From positions 60,541-124,540 of the forward strand of contig NZ_JBKEBF010000039.1 of NCBI RefSeq assembly GCF_047973035.1: a stretch of DNA of 64,000 bases, given 5' to 3'. The notes beneath the pieces are model-generated. The model was not told the DNA's origin. It worked only from the letters and a program-made list of their open reading frames with translations, and made no database searches. This DNA comes from Oleidesulfovibrio sp047973035. Its GTDB lineage: Bacteria > Desulfobacterota > Desulfovibrionia > Desulfovibrionales > Desulfovibrionaceae. The translations under genes were made by a program, and so were the position numbers. Shown here piece by piece: positions 17,240 to 25,999 of the stretch (its first letter is position 1; every line of letters begins with the position of its first letter).

Positions 17240-19900
17240 TTACGTGTCATGTTGTTGACGAAGGAATTCTATTAGCGCTCCGACAGCTTCAACCAACAAA
17301 GGGGCAAGCATCAGAGCGCGCTCAGGATTGTCAGTTCTGTATGCTTTTTCCAACTCTTCAGCGATGTAACGCCCTTCCAGCGAGCCTATACTATGCAGTG
17401 GAGACTTGAGCGCATGTCCAAGCTCTCCAAGTAGCTTGACGTCTTTGGCTTCAATACCTTGAGAAAGGGCGTCAATACGTTCAGGCATGGTCCGGACAAA
17501 AGTGCCGAGCATGACATTGAGAACTTTCTTTTTTCCGCTCAGCATTGTCAAAGCCATTTCCAGATCGGGTGGAGGAATTGTTCCGAAGTCAAAGCTCCGT
17601 TCGTCGGGCTCTGCTGTTTCAGGTGAAGCTAAATCGTCTTTGATGATTTTTTCTAACAGCGTGTAAAGCGTGTCGGGAATTACCGGCTTAGCAAGATAGT
17701 AGGACATTCCGGCATCAAGAAAACGTTCCTGATCACCTTTCATGCTGTATGCTGTCAGGGCAACAATAGGCATATGCAGACTATGCCTGCTGACGGCGCC
17801 TGTTTTGATAATTCTTGCGGTCTGAACTCCATCCATGACAGGCATCTGTACATCAAGCAGAAGCAGGTCAAAATCCTGTTTTTCAAGTATCTCAAGTGCC
17901 TCTTTGCCGTTACCTGCCAGAGTGACACTATGCCCGCCCATTTCCAGTATTTCTTTAATCACTTCCTGATTAAAGGTGTTATCTTCAGCCACAAGAATAG
18001 AAAGTGGTCTGGATGATGTATACGCAATGGCAGAGTGTACATCATCAGGTGCGGCATGTTTGCTTGTCAGCTTGTGCAAAGGCAGGCTCACACTGAACAC
18101 ACTACCTGCGCCCGGACTGCTCTGCAGCGCTATTTCACCTTCCATCAAGTTTACAAGTAATTTGCATATGGATAATCCGAGACCTGTTCCTCCATATGCT
18201 TTTGTGTAGGTACCTTCGGCTTGTGTGAAACTTTCAAAAATAAGCTGATGCATTTCGGGCGCAATGCCGATGCCTGTATCTGTAACGCTGAATATGACGT
18301 TCACTATATCTGCCTGCGGAGAGTCCTCCGCTTTGCATTCAATAGCCACTTTTCCTGCGTGAGTGTACTTTAAGGCATTGCCCACAAGGTTAACTATGAT
18401 CTGTTGAATTTTTCCTTCGTCCGCCAGTACATTTTCAGGCAGGTTGTCTGAAAAGTGCAAAGATAATTCTATCCCCTTTTTTTTTGCCCCTTCTGAAAAC
18501 ATTTCATAGGCATGTGTGAACGGGGCTCTCAGTTGAAAAGGGGCAAGGCATAGCGTTGCTTTTTCTGACTCATACCTTGAAAAATCCAGAATGGAATTCA
18601 GAAGCTGGAGTAGAGAATGTGCGGCCTTGTTAAGCACGGTCAGGTGTTTTTTTTGCGGTGGCGTAAGTTCAGTTCGCAAGACAACTTCCGACATTCCGAT
18701 GATGGCATTCATAGGAGTTCGAAACTCATGACTGATGTTTGCCAGAAATTCTCCTTTTGCCTTACTGGCAGCCTCAGCTTGTTCTTTTGCCTCCCGTAAC
18801 GCCGCCTCTGCATTGGTTCTTTCCCGGATTTCTTCATTCAGGTGTGCATTTTGTTCAAGAATTCTTTTTTCACTGGCAGATGCGGCTTCTGCGTGTGCTT
18901 TCAGAATCCGTGCTCTCATATTAACACGAAAGACATTGTAGCCGAATACAGCAAGTATTCCGGATAAAACGGAAATTACAATGAGAGTCATATCCGGCGA
19001 GATATATGTTCCCATTGCATCGTCGTTAAAGATAACCAGCAGGTCGAAAGGGGAGTTTGCAACAGGGTAACGAATGCCGATTTCATTATTCGACGCCATG
19101 CCGCGCTGTAACAGGTTCAGCTGGCCGTATTTATCTAATGCGTAGAGTAACGCCGGTTGCATATGTCGGTTGAGTCGAGGCCAGTCAGGAGCAATCCCCG
19201 CATTGTTGCTGAGCAGAATGCCATTGGAGCCTTGCATGAGTATGAGCTGGCTGGTGTCCAGATCCCAGAGGGATTTTAAAAAAGCCTGAATAGCTCTGGT
19301 ACTGCAGGTAATTACAGCGTAGCCAACCCGTGTCCCCTTGTTCAATATGGGTAGTGCCAGTTTGATGCGCTCAACGTCCGGGCTTAACGCAACCACATGG
19401 GGGCCAAAGATGTTTTGCTTGATAAGGCGGCTAGTTTCTGAAGGAAGAACAGGAACTACGTCTTTGTCTCCTGTGTCCAGAATGATCTTTCCGGAAGCAG
19501 AAAATACGGTAATTCTGCGGTAGATATTTTTTTCGTTAACAGTTTTGCCGGAAGCGAACTCCCGCAACAACTGCCTGATGGCATCACTCTGCTGTATCCA
19601 TGCAGCAGAAGGGGGCGTGTTTGTCTGGAAATCTGTAACCAGATCAACAAGAGCCTGCTGTCTGAAGAGCAGGGCAATATCAAGCTTGATTTCGTCCAGA
19701 AGATAGCTGACGGCAGCGGCTTGCTTTTGAGCAGTGTCAGAAATTCTGGAATAGTCGGCTTCCAGCAATTGTCGTTGGGAATAGTATACGACGCTGATCA
19801 GAGCGCAAAAAAACACCGCAAGGATAGAAGCGGCAAGAAAGGAAAATATGCGATTACGAGAGAGGCCTGCTGGCCCGATTGGCTTGCGGAAAAAACTCAT
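17240..19900 (-). CDS. Hybrid sensor histidine kinase with receiver and Hpt domains
   Basis: This 886-residue protein has two membrane segments, near residues 15-38 and 305-325, enclosing a periplasmic domain of about 265 residues that looks like a dCache-type ligand sensor. A coiled coil (330-380) leads to HisKA with His391 (NISHEFRTPM), HATPase (EGKIQQIIVNLVGNALKYTH, then GTGLGLSICK), a receiver with Asp683 (LLLLDVQMPVMDG) and a C-terminal Hpt domain with His829 (GHALKSPLHSIG). It is thus an ArcB/BarA-style phosphorelay in one chain. The output regulator is not next to it. It is monocistronic, with 111 bases to the ychF stop upstream. Confidence 0.9.
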   Translation of the reverse strand: MSFFRKPIGPAGLSRNRIFSFLAASILAVFFCALISVVYYSQRQLLEADYSRISDTAQKQAAAVSYLLDEIKLDIALLFRQQALVDLVTDFQTNTPPSAAWIQQSDAIRQLLREFASGKTVNEKNIYRRITVFSASGKIILDTGDKDVVPVLPSETSRLIKQNIFGPHVVALSPDVERIKLALPILNKGTRVGYAVITCSTRAIQAFLKSLWDLDTSQLILMQGSNGILLSNNAGIAPDWPRLNRHMQPALLYALDKYGQLNLLQRGMASNNEIGIRYPVANSPFDLLVIFNDDAMGTYISPDMTLIVISVLSGILAVFGYNVFRVNMRARILKAHAEAASASEKRILEQNAHLNEEIRERTNAEAALREAKEQAEAASKAKGEFLANISHEFRTPMNAIIGMSEVVLRTELTPPQKKHLTVLNKAAHSLLQLLNSILDFSRYESEKATLCLAPFQLRAPFTHAYEMFSEGAKKKGIELSLHFSDNLPENVLADEGKIQQIIVNLVGNALKYTHAGKVAIECKAEDSPQADIVNVIFSVTDTGIGIAPEMHQLIFESFTQAEGTYTKAYGGTGLGLSICKLLVNLMEGEIALQSSPGAGSVFSVSLPLHKLTSKHAAPDDVHSAIAYTSSRPLSILVAEDNTFNQEVIKEILEMGGHSVTLAGNGKEALEILEKQDFDLLLLDVQMPVMDGVQTARIIKTGAVSRHSLHMPIVALTAYSMKGDQERFLDAGMSYYLAKPVIPDTLYTLLEKIIKDDLASPETAEPDERSFDFGTIPPPDLEMALTMLSGKKKVLNVMLGTFVRTMPERIDALSQGIEAKDVKLLGELGHALKSPLHSIGSLEGRYIAEELEKAYRTDNPERALMLAPLLVEAVGALIEFLRQQHDT

Positions 19901-19987
19901 ACGCGCCCCGTTTGTACAGTAACTGTCCGTAAGGATTAACCGGGGCGGTAGAAAGAACGTTGGGTGTCCGTTCTTTTTGCAAATAGC

Positions 19988-20013
19988 CCCGGGATGCCTT
20001 AAGGCATCCCCGA
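19988..20013 (-). terminator. Hairpin after ychF, weak terminator
   Basis: A 10-bp perfect palindromic stem at 19991-20010 lies 15 bases after the ychF stop. The T run on the minus strand is poor (CTATTT), so termination is only possible. Confidence 0.4.
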
Positions 20014-20025
20014 GGCGTAAGACTA

Positions 20026-21126
20026 TTACACATTGAAGAGAAAGTGAATGATGTCACCATCGTTGACGACGTACTCTTTGCCTTCCACACGCAGGACTCC
20101 GGCCGTGCGACACGCGGCTTCAGAACCGTTTTTAACAAAGTCATCATAGCCGATGACTTCGGCGCGAATAAAGCCACGCTCAAAGTCGCTGTGAATAACA
20201 CCTGCTGCCGCCGGTGCTTTCCAGCCCTTCTGGATTGTCCATGCTCTTACTTCTTTTACGCCGACAGTAAAGTAGCTGATAAGACCCAGCGTAGAGTAGC
20301 CGGTATGAATTACTTTAACGAGACCGCTTTCCTGAATGCCGAAAGAGGAAAGGAATTCCAGCTGTTCAGTATCGTCAAGGCCTTGCAGTTCTTCTTCAAC
20401 CTTTGCACATATTTTTACTACATCGCACGAGCGCTGCGCTGCAAATTCCCGCACTCGCTGTACGTGCTCGTTATCTTCCAGCAGTCCTTCTTCATCTACG
20501 TTTGTGCAGTAAATGACCTTCTTAGCAGTAAGAAGACCAAGTTCTTTGTACAGCTCACGCATGGCGTCTGTGTCTTTTTCTGCAAAGGTAGATGCGGGAT
20601 TGCCGGCATCAAGATGCGCAACCAGTCGTTCCATGGCGCTTACAAGGTTCTGCATTTCCTTGTTGCCCTTGGACTGGCGGCGGGTGCGGTCAAGTTTGCG
20701 CTCTGCAGACTGAACATCTGCAAGCAGCAGTTCGGTTTCAATGGTATCAATGTCACGCAACGGGTCTACAGAACCATCAACGTGGGTGATGTTTTCATCG
20801 TCAAAGCAGCGGACAACCTGAAGGATTGCGGCAGATTCGCGAATATTGGCGAGGAACTGGTTGCCAAGGCCTTCACCTTTGCTTGCGCCGCGTACCAAAC
20901 CGGCAATGTCAATAAAGTCAACAGTAGCCTGAATGGTTTTTTGCGGTTTGACCATGGATGTCAGCTTGTCCACACGGGCATCCGGCACAGGTACGGTCGC
21001 TTTGTTCGGCTCGATAGTACAAAAGGGGTAGTTTGCCGATTCAGCGTTCTGAGCTTTGGTAAGGGCGTTAAAAAGAGTGGACTTGCCGACGTTGGGCAGG
21101 CCCACGATGCCGATGCTTAATGCCAT
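20026..21126 (-). CDS. ychF: Redox-regulated ATPase YchF (OLA1 family)
   Basis: This 366-residue protein has the Obg-type P-loop GLPNVGKSTLF at residue 8, the switch region NYPFCTIEPN, the DIAGLVRGASKGEGLGNQFL motif and a C-terminal TGS domain (VEGKEYVVNDGDIIHFLFNV). In place of the GTP-selective NKxD it shows TNVDE, as expected for this ATP-preferring branch. YchF binds ribosomes and affects stress responses and translation start. It stands between terminators from M16 peptidase and a weak hairpin, so it is likely a single-gene unit. Confidence 0.95.
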   Translation of the reverse strand: MALSIGIVGLPNVGKSTLFNALTKAQNAESANYPFCTIEPNKATVPVPDARVDKLTSMVKPQKTIQATVDFIDIAGLVRGASKGEGLGNQFLANIRESAAILQVVRCFDDENITHVDGSVDPLRDIDTIETELLLADVQSAERKLDRTRRQSKGNKEMQNLVSAMERLVAHLDAGNPASTFAEKDTDAMRELYKELGLLTAKKVIYCTNVDEEGLLEDNEHVQRVREFAAQRSCDVVKICAKVEEELQGLDDTEQLEFLSSFGIQESGLVKVIHTGYSTLGLISYFTVGVKEVRAWTIQKGWKAPAAAGVIHSDFERGFIRAEVIGYDDFVKNGSEAACRTAGVLRVEGKEYVVNDGDIIHFLFNV

Positions 21127-21213
21127 GATAGTTCTCCGGGAAAGAAAAATGAAAAAGCAATTATGCTTTCGGGCGGGTTTGTAGCTGTTTTTGCGTCAAT
21201 TGACAAAGAAAAA

Positions 21214-21243
21214 GTAAAGCCGCCTCTCGGGGGAAGCGGCTTT
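21214..21243 (-). terminator. Intrinsic terminator of the M16 peptidase gene
   Basis: An 8-bp stem (21216-21223 with 21236-21243) followed on the minus strand by ACTTTTTC. Confidence 0.65.
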
Positions 21244-21251
21244 GCATATAT

Positions 21252-23867
21252 TTATGGAAGTACTCTGACTATATATGCCTCGTCAGGCGTCAGGTACTTT
21301 CTGGCAATAGCCTGCAATGTCTTTGCATCCACAAGCTGAGCCTTTTCTACCATCTCTTTTTCAAAATCAAGTGGCAGCATTGCAGATGACAGTCTCGCTG
21401 CTTCGTTACTCCGGCTGCCCAGAGTCTGGCGTCCCCGGTAATATTCTCCTGTAAGCAGGTTTTTGGCTCTGTTTAAAGCTTCTTCAGGCAGCAGCTCATT
21501 ATGCAGTTTTGTTACTACGGAGCGAAAGCCTGCATCTGCCAGATACAGCTTTTCAGGCTCTGTGCCGATGTAAAAAGCCAGTAAACCAGCTTGCTCCGCC
21601 TGCCATGGGAAAGAAGTCACGGTGTAGCCGAGTCCCTGTTCATCGCGCAGGTCGCTGAACAGCAGGCCGGACTGTCCAGAAAGAACCGTTTGCAGCAACT
21701 CAAGTGCGGGAGTGTCTTCATCTGTTACGGGAACAGTTTTGAAAACCATCAGCATATGGGCCTGATTTCTGTCCTTAAGCGGAATATCAATCTGCTTATC
21801 CGCGCCCCATTCAGGAGCGGCAGGTGTGGTGCGGCCGGCGGAAGGAACAGGTAGTTGTTCTGCCAGCGCCAGCACTTCTTCACGGTCAAAATTACCACAT
21901 ACAGCTAATGACCACGGCTGCGCACTTTGATTTTTCCAGAATGAAGCGATCTGCTGCCGAGAGAATTCAGCAATCCTGCCAGGTTCACCCATATGCAGGT
22001 AACCGTAAGCGCTGTCCTTGAAAAGAAACGGGAAGAGGCGGCGGAACGCAAGGCCTAGCGGCTGGTCTTCCCGTGCCTTGATTCCGGCGATCTGGTTTCT
22101 CTTTTCGCGGGCTGCTTCCTCTTCTGCCAAAGCCGGAGCTGTAACAATGTCTTTCATCAGCTTGATGATGTCATTGCTAAATCGTTCAGGGAAGCGGGCG
22201 CTTACAGTAAAAGACGTTCGTCCCGCGGAAGCTGTCAGGCTGGAAGCCCGATCCGCTTTAAAAGACTCAAGTGTCGGATTGTCCAGATCCCGAGTGCCTT
22301 TGGTCAGTGTGCGCGCAGTGAGAGCCGCAAGCCCTTGATCTTCTGGTTGAAGCAGGGCATCGCCGCCGCGGAAACTCAGGTCAATTGCGGTATAGGGCAG
22401 TGTGTCATCCGGAATCAGAATGACGGTTCTTCCGTTTCCTAATTCAATAACTTCTTTATTTCCCGAATGTTCTTTTGTCGTTAAAGATGAAGCTTCAGTT
22501 GCACCCGAGGGCCAGTTGGCGGCAAAGCGTGTTGTGACTTGATCTGCATTGACAGTTGCGTTTTCCGGCGTGAGCAGCATGCCGCGCATCTGCTCAGGAA
22601 CAATAAAGGTGCTGATTACCTCTTCCAGCGCAGGTCTGTTAACGTGCCTCAGGTTTTGCAGATAGTTACGCTCGCCTTGTTCGCCGTTTTCAAAAAATTG
22701 AAAATAGCCAAGCTTGGAAGCAAGGCCCGAAAGCGTTTCCTTGGAGCGGAAAAGGTCATCTTCAAGGTTCAGTTTCGCTCTGTTTATGGCTTCATCAGTA
22801 AAGCTGTCACCGTTCAACTTGGCGAAAAAATCAGCCAGCTGCGTTGTAAAATCATCAATATTCTCAGGATCAAGTACTGCCGTAATGAAGAACATACCTG
22901 TTCTTTCAAAAGCGTATGCAGATACCGAGATATCGTCTACCAGCATCTTGTCATACTTGAATGTACGATACAGAAGGGAGGTTTTGTCTCCGCCCAGCAT
23001 CTGTGCCAGTGCTTCGATGGCGGGCATGCGGGCATCGTGAAAATTCGGCAGGGGCAGCGCAAAGCCCGCATACACTTTATTCCATTCACCGCTTTTTACG
23101 CTGATGGTTGCACCAGCATCAGTCCGAACAGGGACGACAGGTAAGGGCGGGTTTACCGCACGGGTATTTTTCAGATTGCCGAAAAGGCTCTCTGCTTCTG
23201 CAATTACTTCTTCGGTCGGAACATCGCCGCAGACGACCAGCAGCATGGATTGGGGTTGGTAGTATTTCTTGATATAGTTATGAATATCTTCTGCCGTGAT
23301 GGCAGAAACTGTATTACGATATCCGATAATGGGGCGTTCGTATGGTGTACCGCTTAAGGTTTCGGCTTGGAGTTGTTTAAATAATAAGCTTCCGGGCGAG
23401 TCTTCTCCGCGTTGCAGTTCTGAAAGGACTACATCAATCTCCGGCTCAAGCGCTTTAGGATCAATAATTGCTCCGAAGGTCATGTCTTTTAAAACGTCCA
23501 TGCCGAGCTTCCAGCTATCTGCGGGCACATCAGTAAGATATACAGTGTAGTCAAAGCTGGTCGCGGCATTGATGTTGCCACCTATCTGCTCTATGTCTCC
23601 GGCAACACCGCCTTTGGGACGTTTTTCAGTTCCTTTGAAGACCATATGCTCCAGCAGATGGCTGATTCCTGCCTGTTCTGCAGTCTCATAGGCAGAACCT
23701 GCATGCACATAGAGGCGCAATGAGGCAAGAGGAAAGCGGTCATCGTGTTGAACAAGAACCGTCAGACCGTTAGCGAGTCTGGTTACGCTGGCGGCATGAG
23801 CGGCTTGAAAAGGTAAAGTCATTAACAGTGCTCCGAATAGTAAGGCGCTTACGCGTTGTAATGTCAT
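21252..23867 (-). CDS. M16 family zinc metallopeptidase, exported
   Basis: ATG 23867 with AAGGAG before it gives 871 residues that begin with a signal peptide (about 25 residues, ending AAHA). Two M16 halves follow. The first has the inverted zinc motif HLLEH (His70, Glu73, His74) and the third ligand in the PEIDVVLSELQ segment; the second half (from about residue 470) lacks HxxEH, as is usual for the inactive half of these two-domain enzymes. It probably degrades or processes peptides in the periplasm. An upstream start at 23999 would bury the signal peptide and is rejected. Resembles pitrilysin/PqqL-type proteins; substrate unknown. Confidence 0.9.
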   Translation of the reverse strand: MTLQRVSALLFGALLMTLPFQAAHAASVTRLANGLTVLVQHDDRFPLASLRLYVHAGSAYETAEQAGISHLLEHMVFKGTEKRPKGGVAGDIEQIGGNINAATSFDYTVYLTDVPADSWKLGMDVLKDMTFGAIIDPKALEPEIDVVLSELQRGEDSPGSLLFKQLQAETLSGTPYERPIIGYRNTVSAITAEDIHNYIKKYYQPQSMLLVVCGDVPTEEVIAEAESLFGNLKNTRAVNPPLPVVPVRTDAGATISVKSGEWNKVYAGFALPLPNFHDARMPAIEALAQMLGGDKTSLLYRTFKYDKMLVDDISVSAYAFERTGMFFITAVLDPENIDDFTTQLADFFAKLNGDSFTDEAINRAKLNLEDDLFRSKETLSGLASKLGYFQFFENGEQGERNYLQNLRHVNRPALEEVISTFIVPEQMRGMLLTPENATVNADQVTTRFAANWPSGATEASSLTTKEHSGNKEVIELGNGRTVILIPDDTLPYTAIDLSFRGGDALLQPEDQGLAALTARTLTKGTRDLDNPTLESFKADRASSLTASAGRTSFTVSARFPERFSNDIIKLMKDIVTAPALAEEEAAREKRNQIAGIKAREDQPLGLAFRRLFPFLFKDSAYGYLHMGEPGRIAEFSRQQIASFWKNQSAQPWSLAVCGNFDREEVLALAEQLPVPSAGRTTPAAPEWGADKQIDIPLKDRNQAHMLMVFKTVPVTDEDTPALELLQTVLSGQSGLLFSDLRDEQGLGYTVTSFPWQAEQAGLLAFYIGTEPEKLYLADAGFRSVVTKLHNELLPEEALNRAKNLLTGEYYRGRQTLGSRSNEAARLSSAMLPLDFEKEMVEKAQLVDAKTLQAIARKYLTPDEAYIVRVLP

Positions 23868-24101
23868 GGTTTGCTCCTTGAGCGGAAGTGGTTGCTGCAC
23901 GGTCCGATTCAAGTGAACGGAGTCAACTACTACAAGTAATCTGTTTGGCAGACAAGGCAAGATCCGACAAGGTAATCGGCTGCTTTGCCAAGATATCAAT
24001 CACTGGCATATCGTTTGGTGCTATGGTAATTAAACAATAATTAAAAGAGTAAAGTGCCGGTAACGGTATCTGGCTAATTTTTGTTTGCAGGAGAGCGTTT
24101 T

Positions 24102-25928
24102 TTGTCAAATCGCAGAGAAGACATACGGCAGGCCTTTTTTAATGATGCTCAGGATCATCTGGCCGCGATGGGTGTGCTTTTACTTGAGCTTGAAGTTTCA
24201 GGTAACGATGCTGACTCTGAGCTTTTGGGCGGTTTGTTACGCTCGGCACACGCGTTGAAGTGCGCAGCAGGTGTACTTGAACTTGATCAAGCCTTCACGC
24301 TGGCACGCACTCTTGAATCCTTGCTGGACAGCTGGAATGAAGGCGTCATTACTCCTCAAGCCAATACGTCATCCCGGGTTGAAAAAGCCTTTGACCTGCT
24401 TGCCGCACTGTTGACTCCTGTCGAGCAAGCTCCTGAAGCGGTAACGCTGTATGCTGAAAAAAAAGCAGATGCAAAATCGTTATCACAGATTATTGAAGGA
24501 GATCTTGGCGTATCTCCGCAAGCCGGCGGTACTTTTTGCCCTTCAGAATATCGGGTGATATCTCCTGAAGGACAGCAGGTATTCAAAGGGCACTGCCCTG
24601 ATCTGCACCTTGCTTCAAAGCCGGGGGCAAATCTGTATGTAATTGAATTTTTATTTGATAAGGACCTTGAGCAGAAAGATGTCACGCCTCAGGCCCTGCT
24701 CGGTTTTTTACAGAAGAGCGGTTACATCCTTGCGATTGGAAATAGTGGCATTTACGCAGGTTCATTATTCATTTTATACTCTTCGTTTCTCGAAATTGAT
24801 TTGATCGCGGCTGTATTTCAACTTGATAAAGCCCGTATTCATTCACTTGATCTTGATACGTTATTAGAGGGAGAAGCCGTTTGGAAAGCAAGTTCTCCCG
24901 AACGTGAGGAATATTCTTTATTGCAAGCTGTAAAAGAGCCGGAAAAAGACAGTGTGGACGAGTTGGTCAGGCAGTATGATCAGGCAATGGAAAAACTGAA
25001 AGAAGCGGGGCCTGATGATGCCGGAGAAATTCTGGAAGGATGGGATTTATCTGAAGCAGTTTCCACACCTTCCTCCGGTGAAGAGGATGACCCGTTTCAT
25101 GCTGTGTTGGCTGATATGGCCGAAGGGACGCTTAGAGCAGAAGCTGACAACGATGTTTTCTCTGAAACAACCGGCGGTATGCGGGAACCTGCTGCCGCAC
25201 AATACTCTGTTGAATCCGATAGTCCTGAGGAACCTTCTGACGATACTGATAGTGATGACTTTGAGCTAGACTTTGAAGGGGACTATCTTGATGAAGAGGC
25301 GGAATTGTTGATGAACGAATTGCCGGATGAACACCCTTTGCGTAAAGCTCATGATCGTCCGCTTCAGACCGACGATGATTTTTTCCGCGACTCTCAAGTA
25401 GAACCCGACTTGTCCTATCTGGATGACGGGCTGGGTGATTTTGAAGAAGCTTCAGGTATCAGCCTTGACCTTGACATGCCGGTAGATGACAGCGGAGGAA
25501 AAGAATTAGCTGATGCCGTTGTTGCTGACGAAGAACAAGGTGGTGCTGCTGAACCTGCAACAACCGTAACACCTTCTTCAGGCGGTGAAGTGATGATTTC
25601 CGGATTTGAAGTCAAAATTGACGATGATCAGGCTGTGGTCTTTCTGAATGGAGATGTTACTATCGAGCGGAGTGTACAGCTTCATGAAGCCTTGCAGGAG
25701 CTTGTTTCACGTTTCAAAACATTGAAAATCAATTCACAGGGCGTTGAAGCTGCGGACCTTACTTTTATACAGTTGATCTGTGCTGCTGCAGAAAATGCCA
25801 GAGAGCGCGGTGTGACCTTGGATGGAGATGGTGTACCTTCATCTGCAATTTTACAGATGCTTGCCATGACGGGTTTTGACAATCTGGCATTGGAACGCAG
25901 GGGACTTTCGTCCGTGTTCAAACTGTAG
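24102..25928 (+). CDS. CheA-like Hpt protein with STAS domain, no kinase
   Basis: TTG 24102 is preferred because AGGAG lies 8 bases before it; this gives 608 residues. Residues about 1-105 form an Hpt domain with His50 in SAHALKCAAGV. About 150-260 resembles the small domain between Hpt and catalytic parts of many deltaproteobacterial CheA proteins (YVIEFLFDKDLEQKDV, then GFLQKSGYILAI). Next comes a strongly acidic, low-complexity stretch of about 230 residues (many Asp, Glu, Ser). The C-terminal 100 residues are a STAS domain (VKIDDDQAVVFLNGDVTIE ... DLTFIQLICAAAENA). There is no HATPase or CheW domain. It may accept phosphate and pass the state to a STAS partner. The family as a whole is not known to me. 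Confidence 0.72.
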   Translation: MSNRREDIRQAFFNDAQDHLAAMGVLLLELEVSGNDADSELLGGLLRSAHALKCAAGVLELDQAFTLARTLESLLDSWNEGVITPQANTSSRVEKAFDLLAALLTPVEQAPEAVTLYAEKKADAKSLSQIIEGDLGVSPQAGGTFCPSEYRVISPEGQQVFKGHCPDLHLASKPGANLYVIEFLFDKDLEQKDVTPQALLGFLQKSGYILAIGNSGIYAGSLFILYSSFLEIDLIAAVFQLDKARIHSLDLDTLLEGEAVWKASSPEREEYSLLQAVKEPEKDSVDELVRQYDQAMEKLKEAGPDDAGEILEGWDLSEAVSTPSSGEEDDPFHAVLADMAEGTLRAEADNDVFSETTGGMREPAAAQYSVESDSPEEPSDDTDSDDFELDFEGDYLDEEAELLMNELPDEHPLRKAHDRPLQTDDDFFRDSQVEPDLSYLDDGLGDFEEASGISLDLDMPVDDSGGKELADAVVADEEQGGAAEPATTVTPSSGGEVMISGFEVKIDDDQAVVFLNGDVTIERSVQLHEALQELVSRFKTLKINSQGVEAADLTFIQLICAAAENARERGVTLDGDGVPSSAILQMLAMTGFDNLALERRGLSSVFKL

Positions 25929-25947
25929 TTTTTATAAAGTATGAGCA

Positions 25948-25981
25948 ACACAAAAGGGAGCCATCAGGCTCCCTTTTGTGT
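25948..25981. terminator. Bidirectional intrinsic terminator
   Basis: A perfect 15-bp stem (25948-25962 with 25967-25981) with a 4-base loop between converging genes; A and T tracts form the base of the stem on both sides. Confidence 0.9.
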
Positions 25982-25999
25982 TGTATTGATTGCGTTATG

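Noticed and set aside
20044..21120. 358-codon plus-strand frame opposite ychF
   Set aside because: Entirely antisense to ychF, composition is that of a shadow frame.
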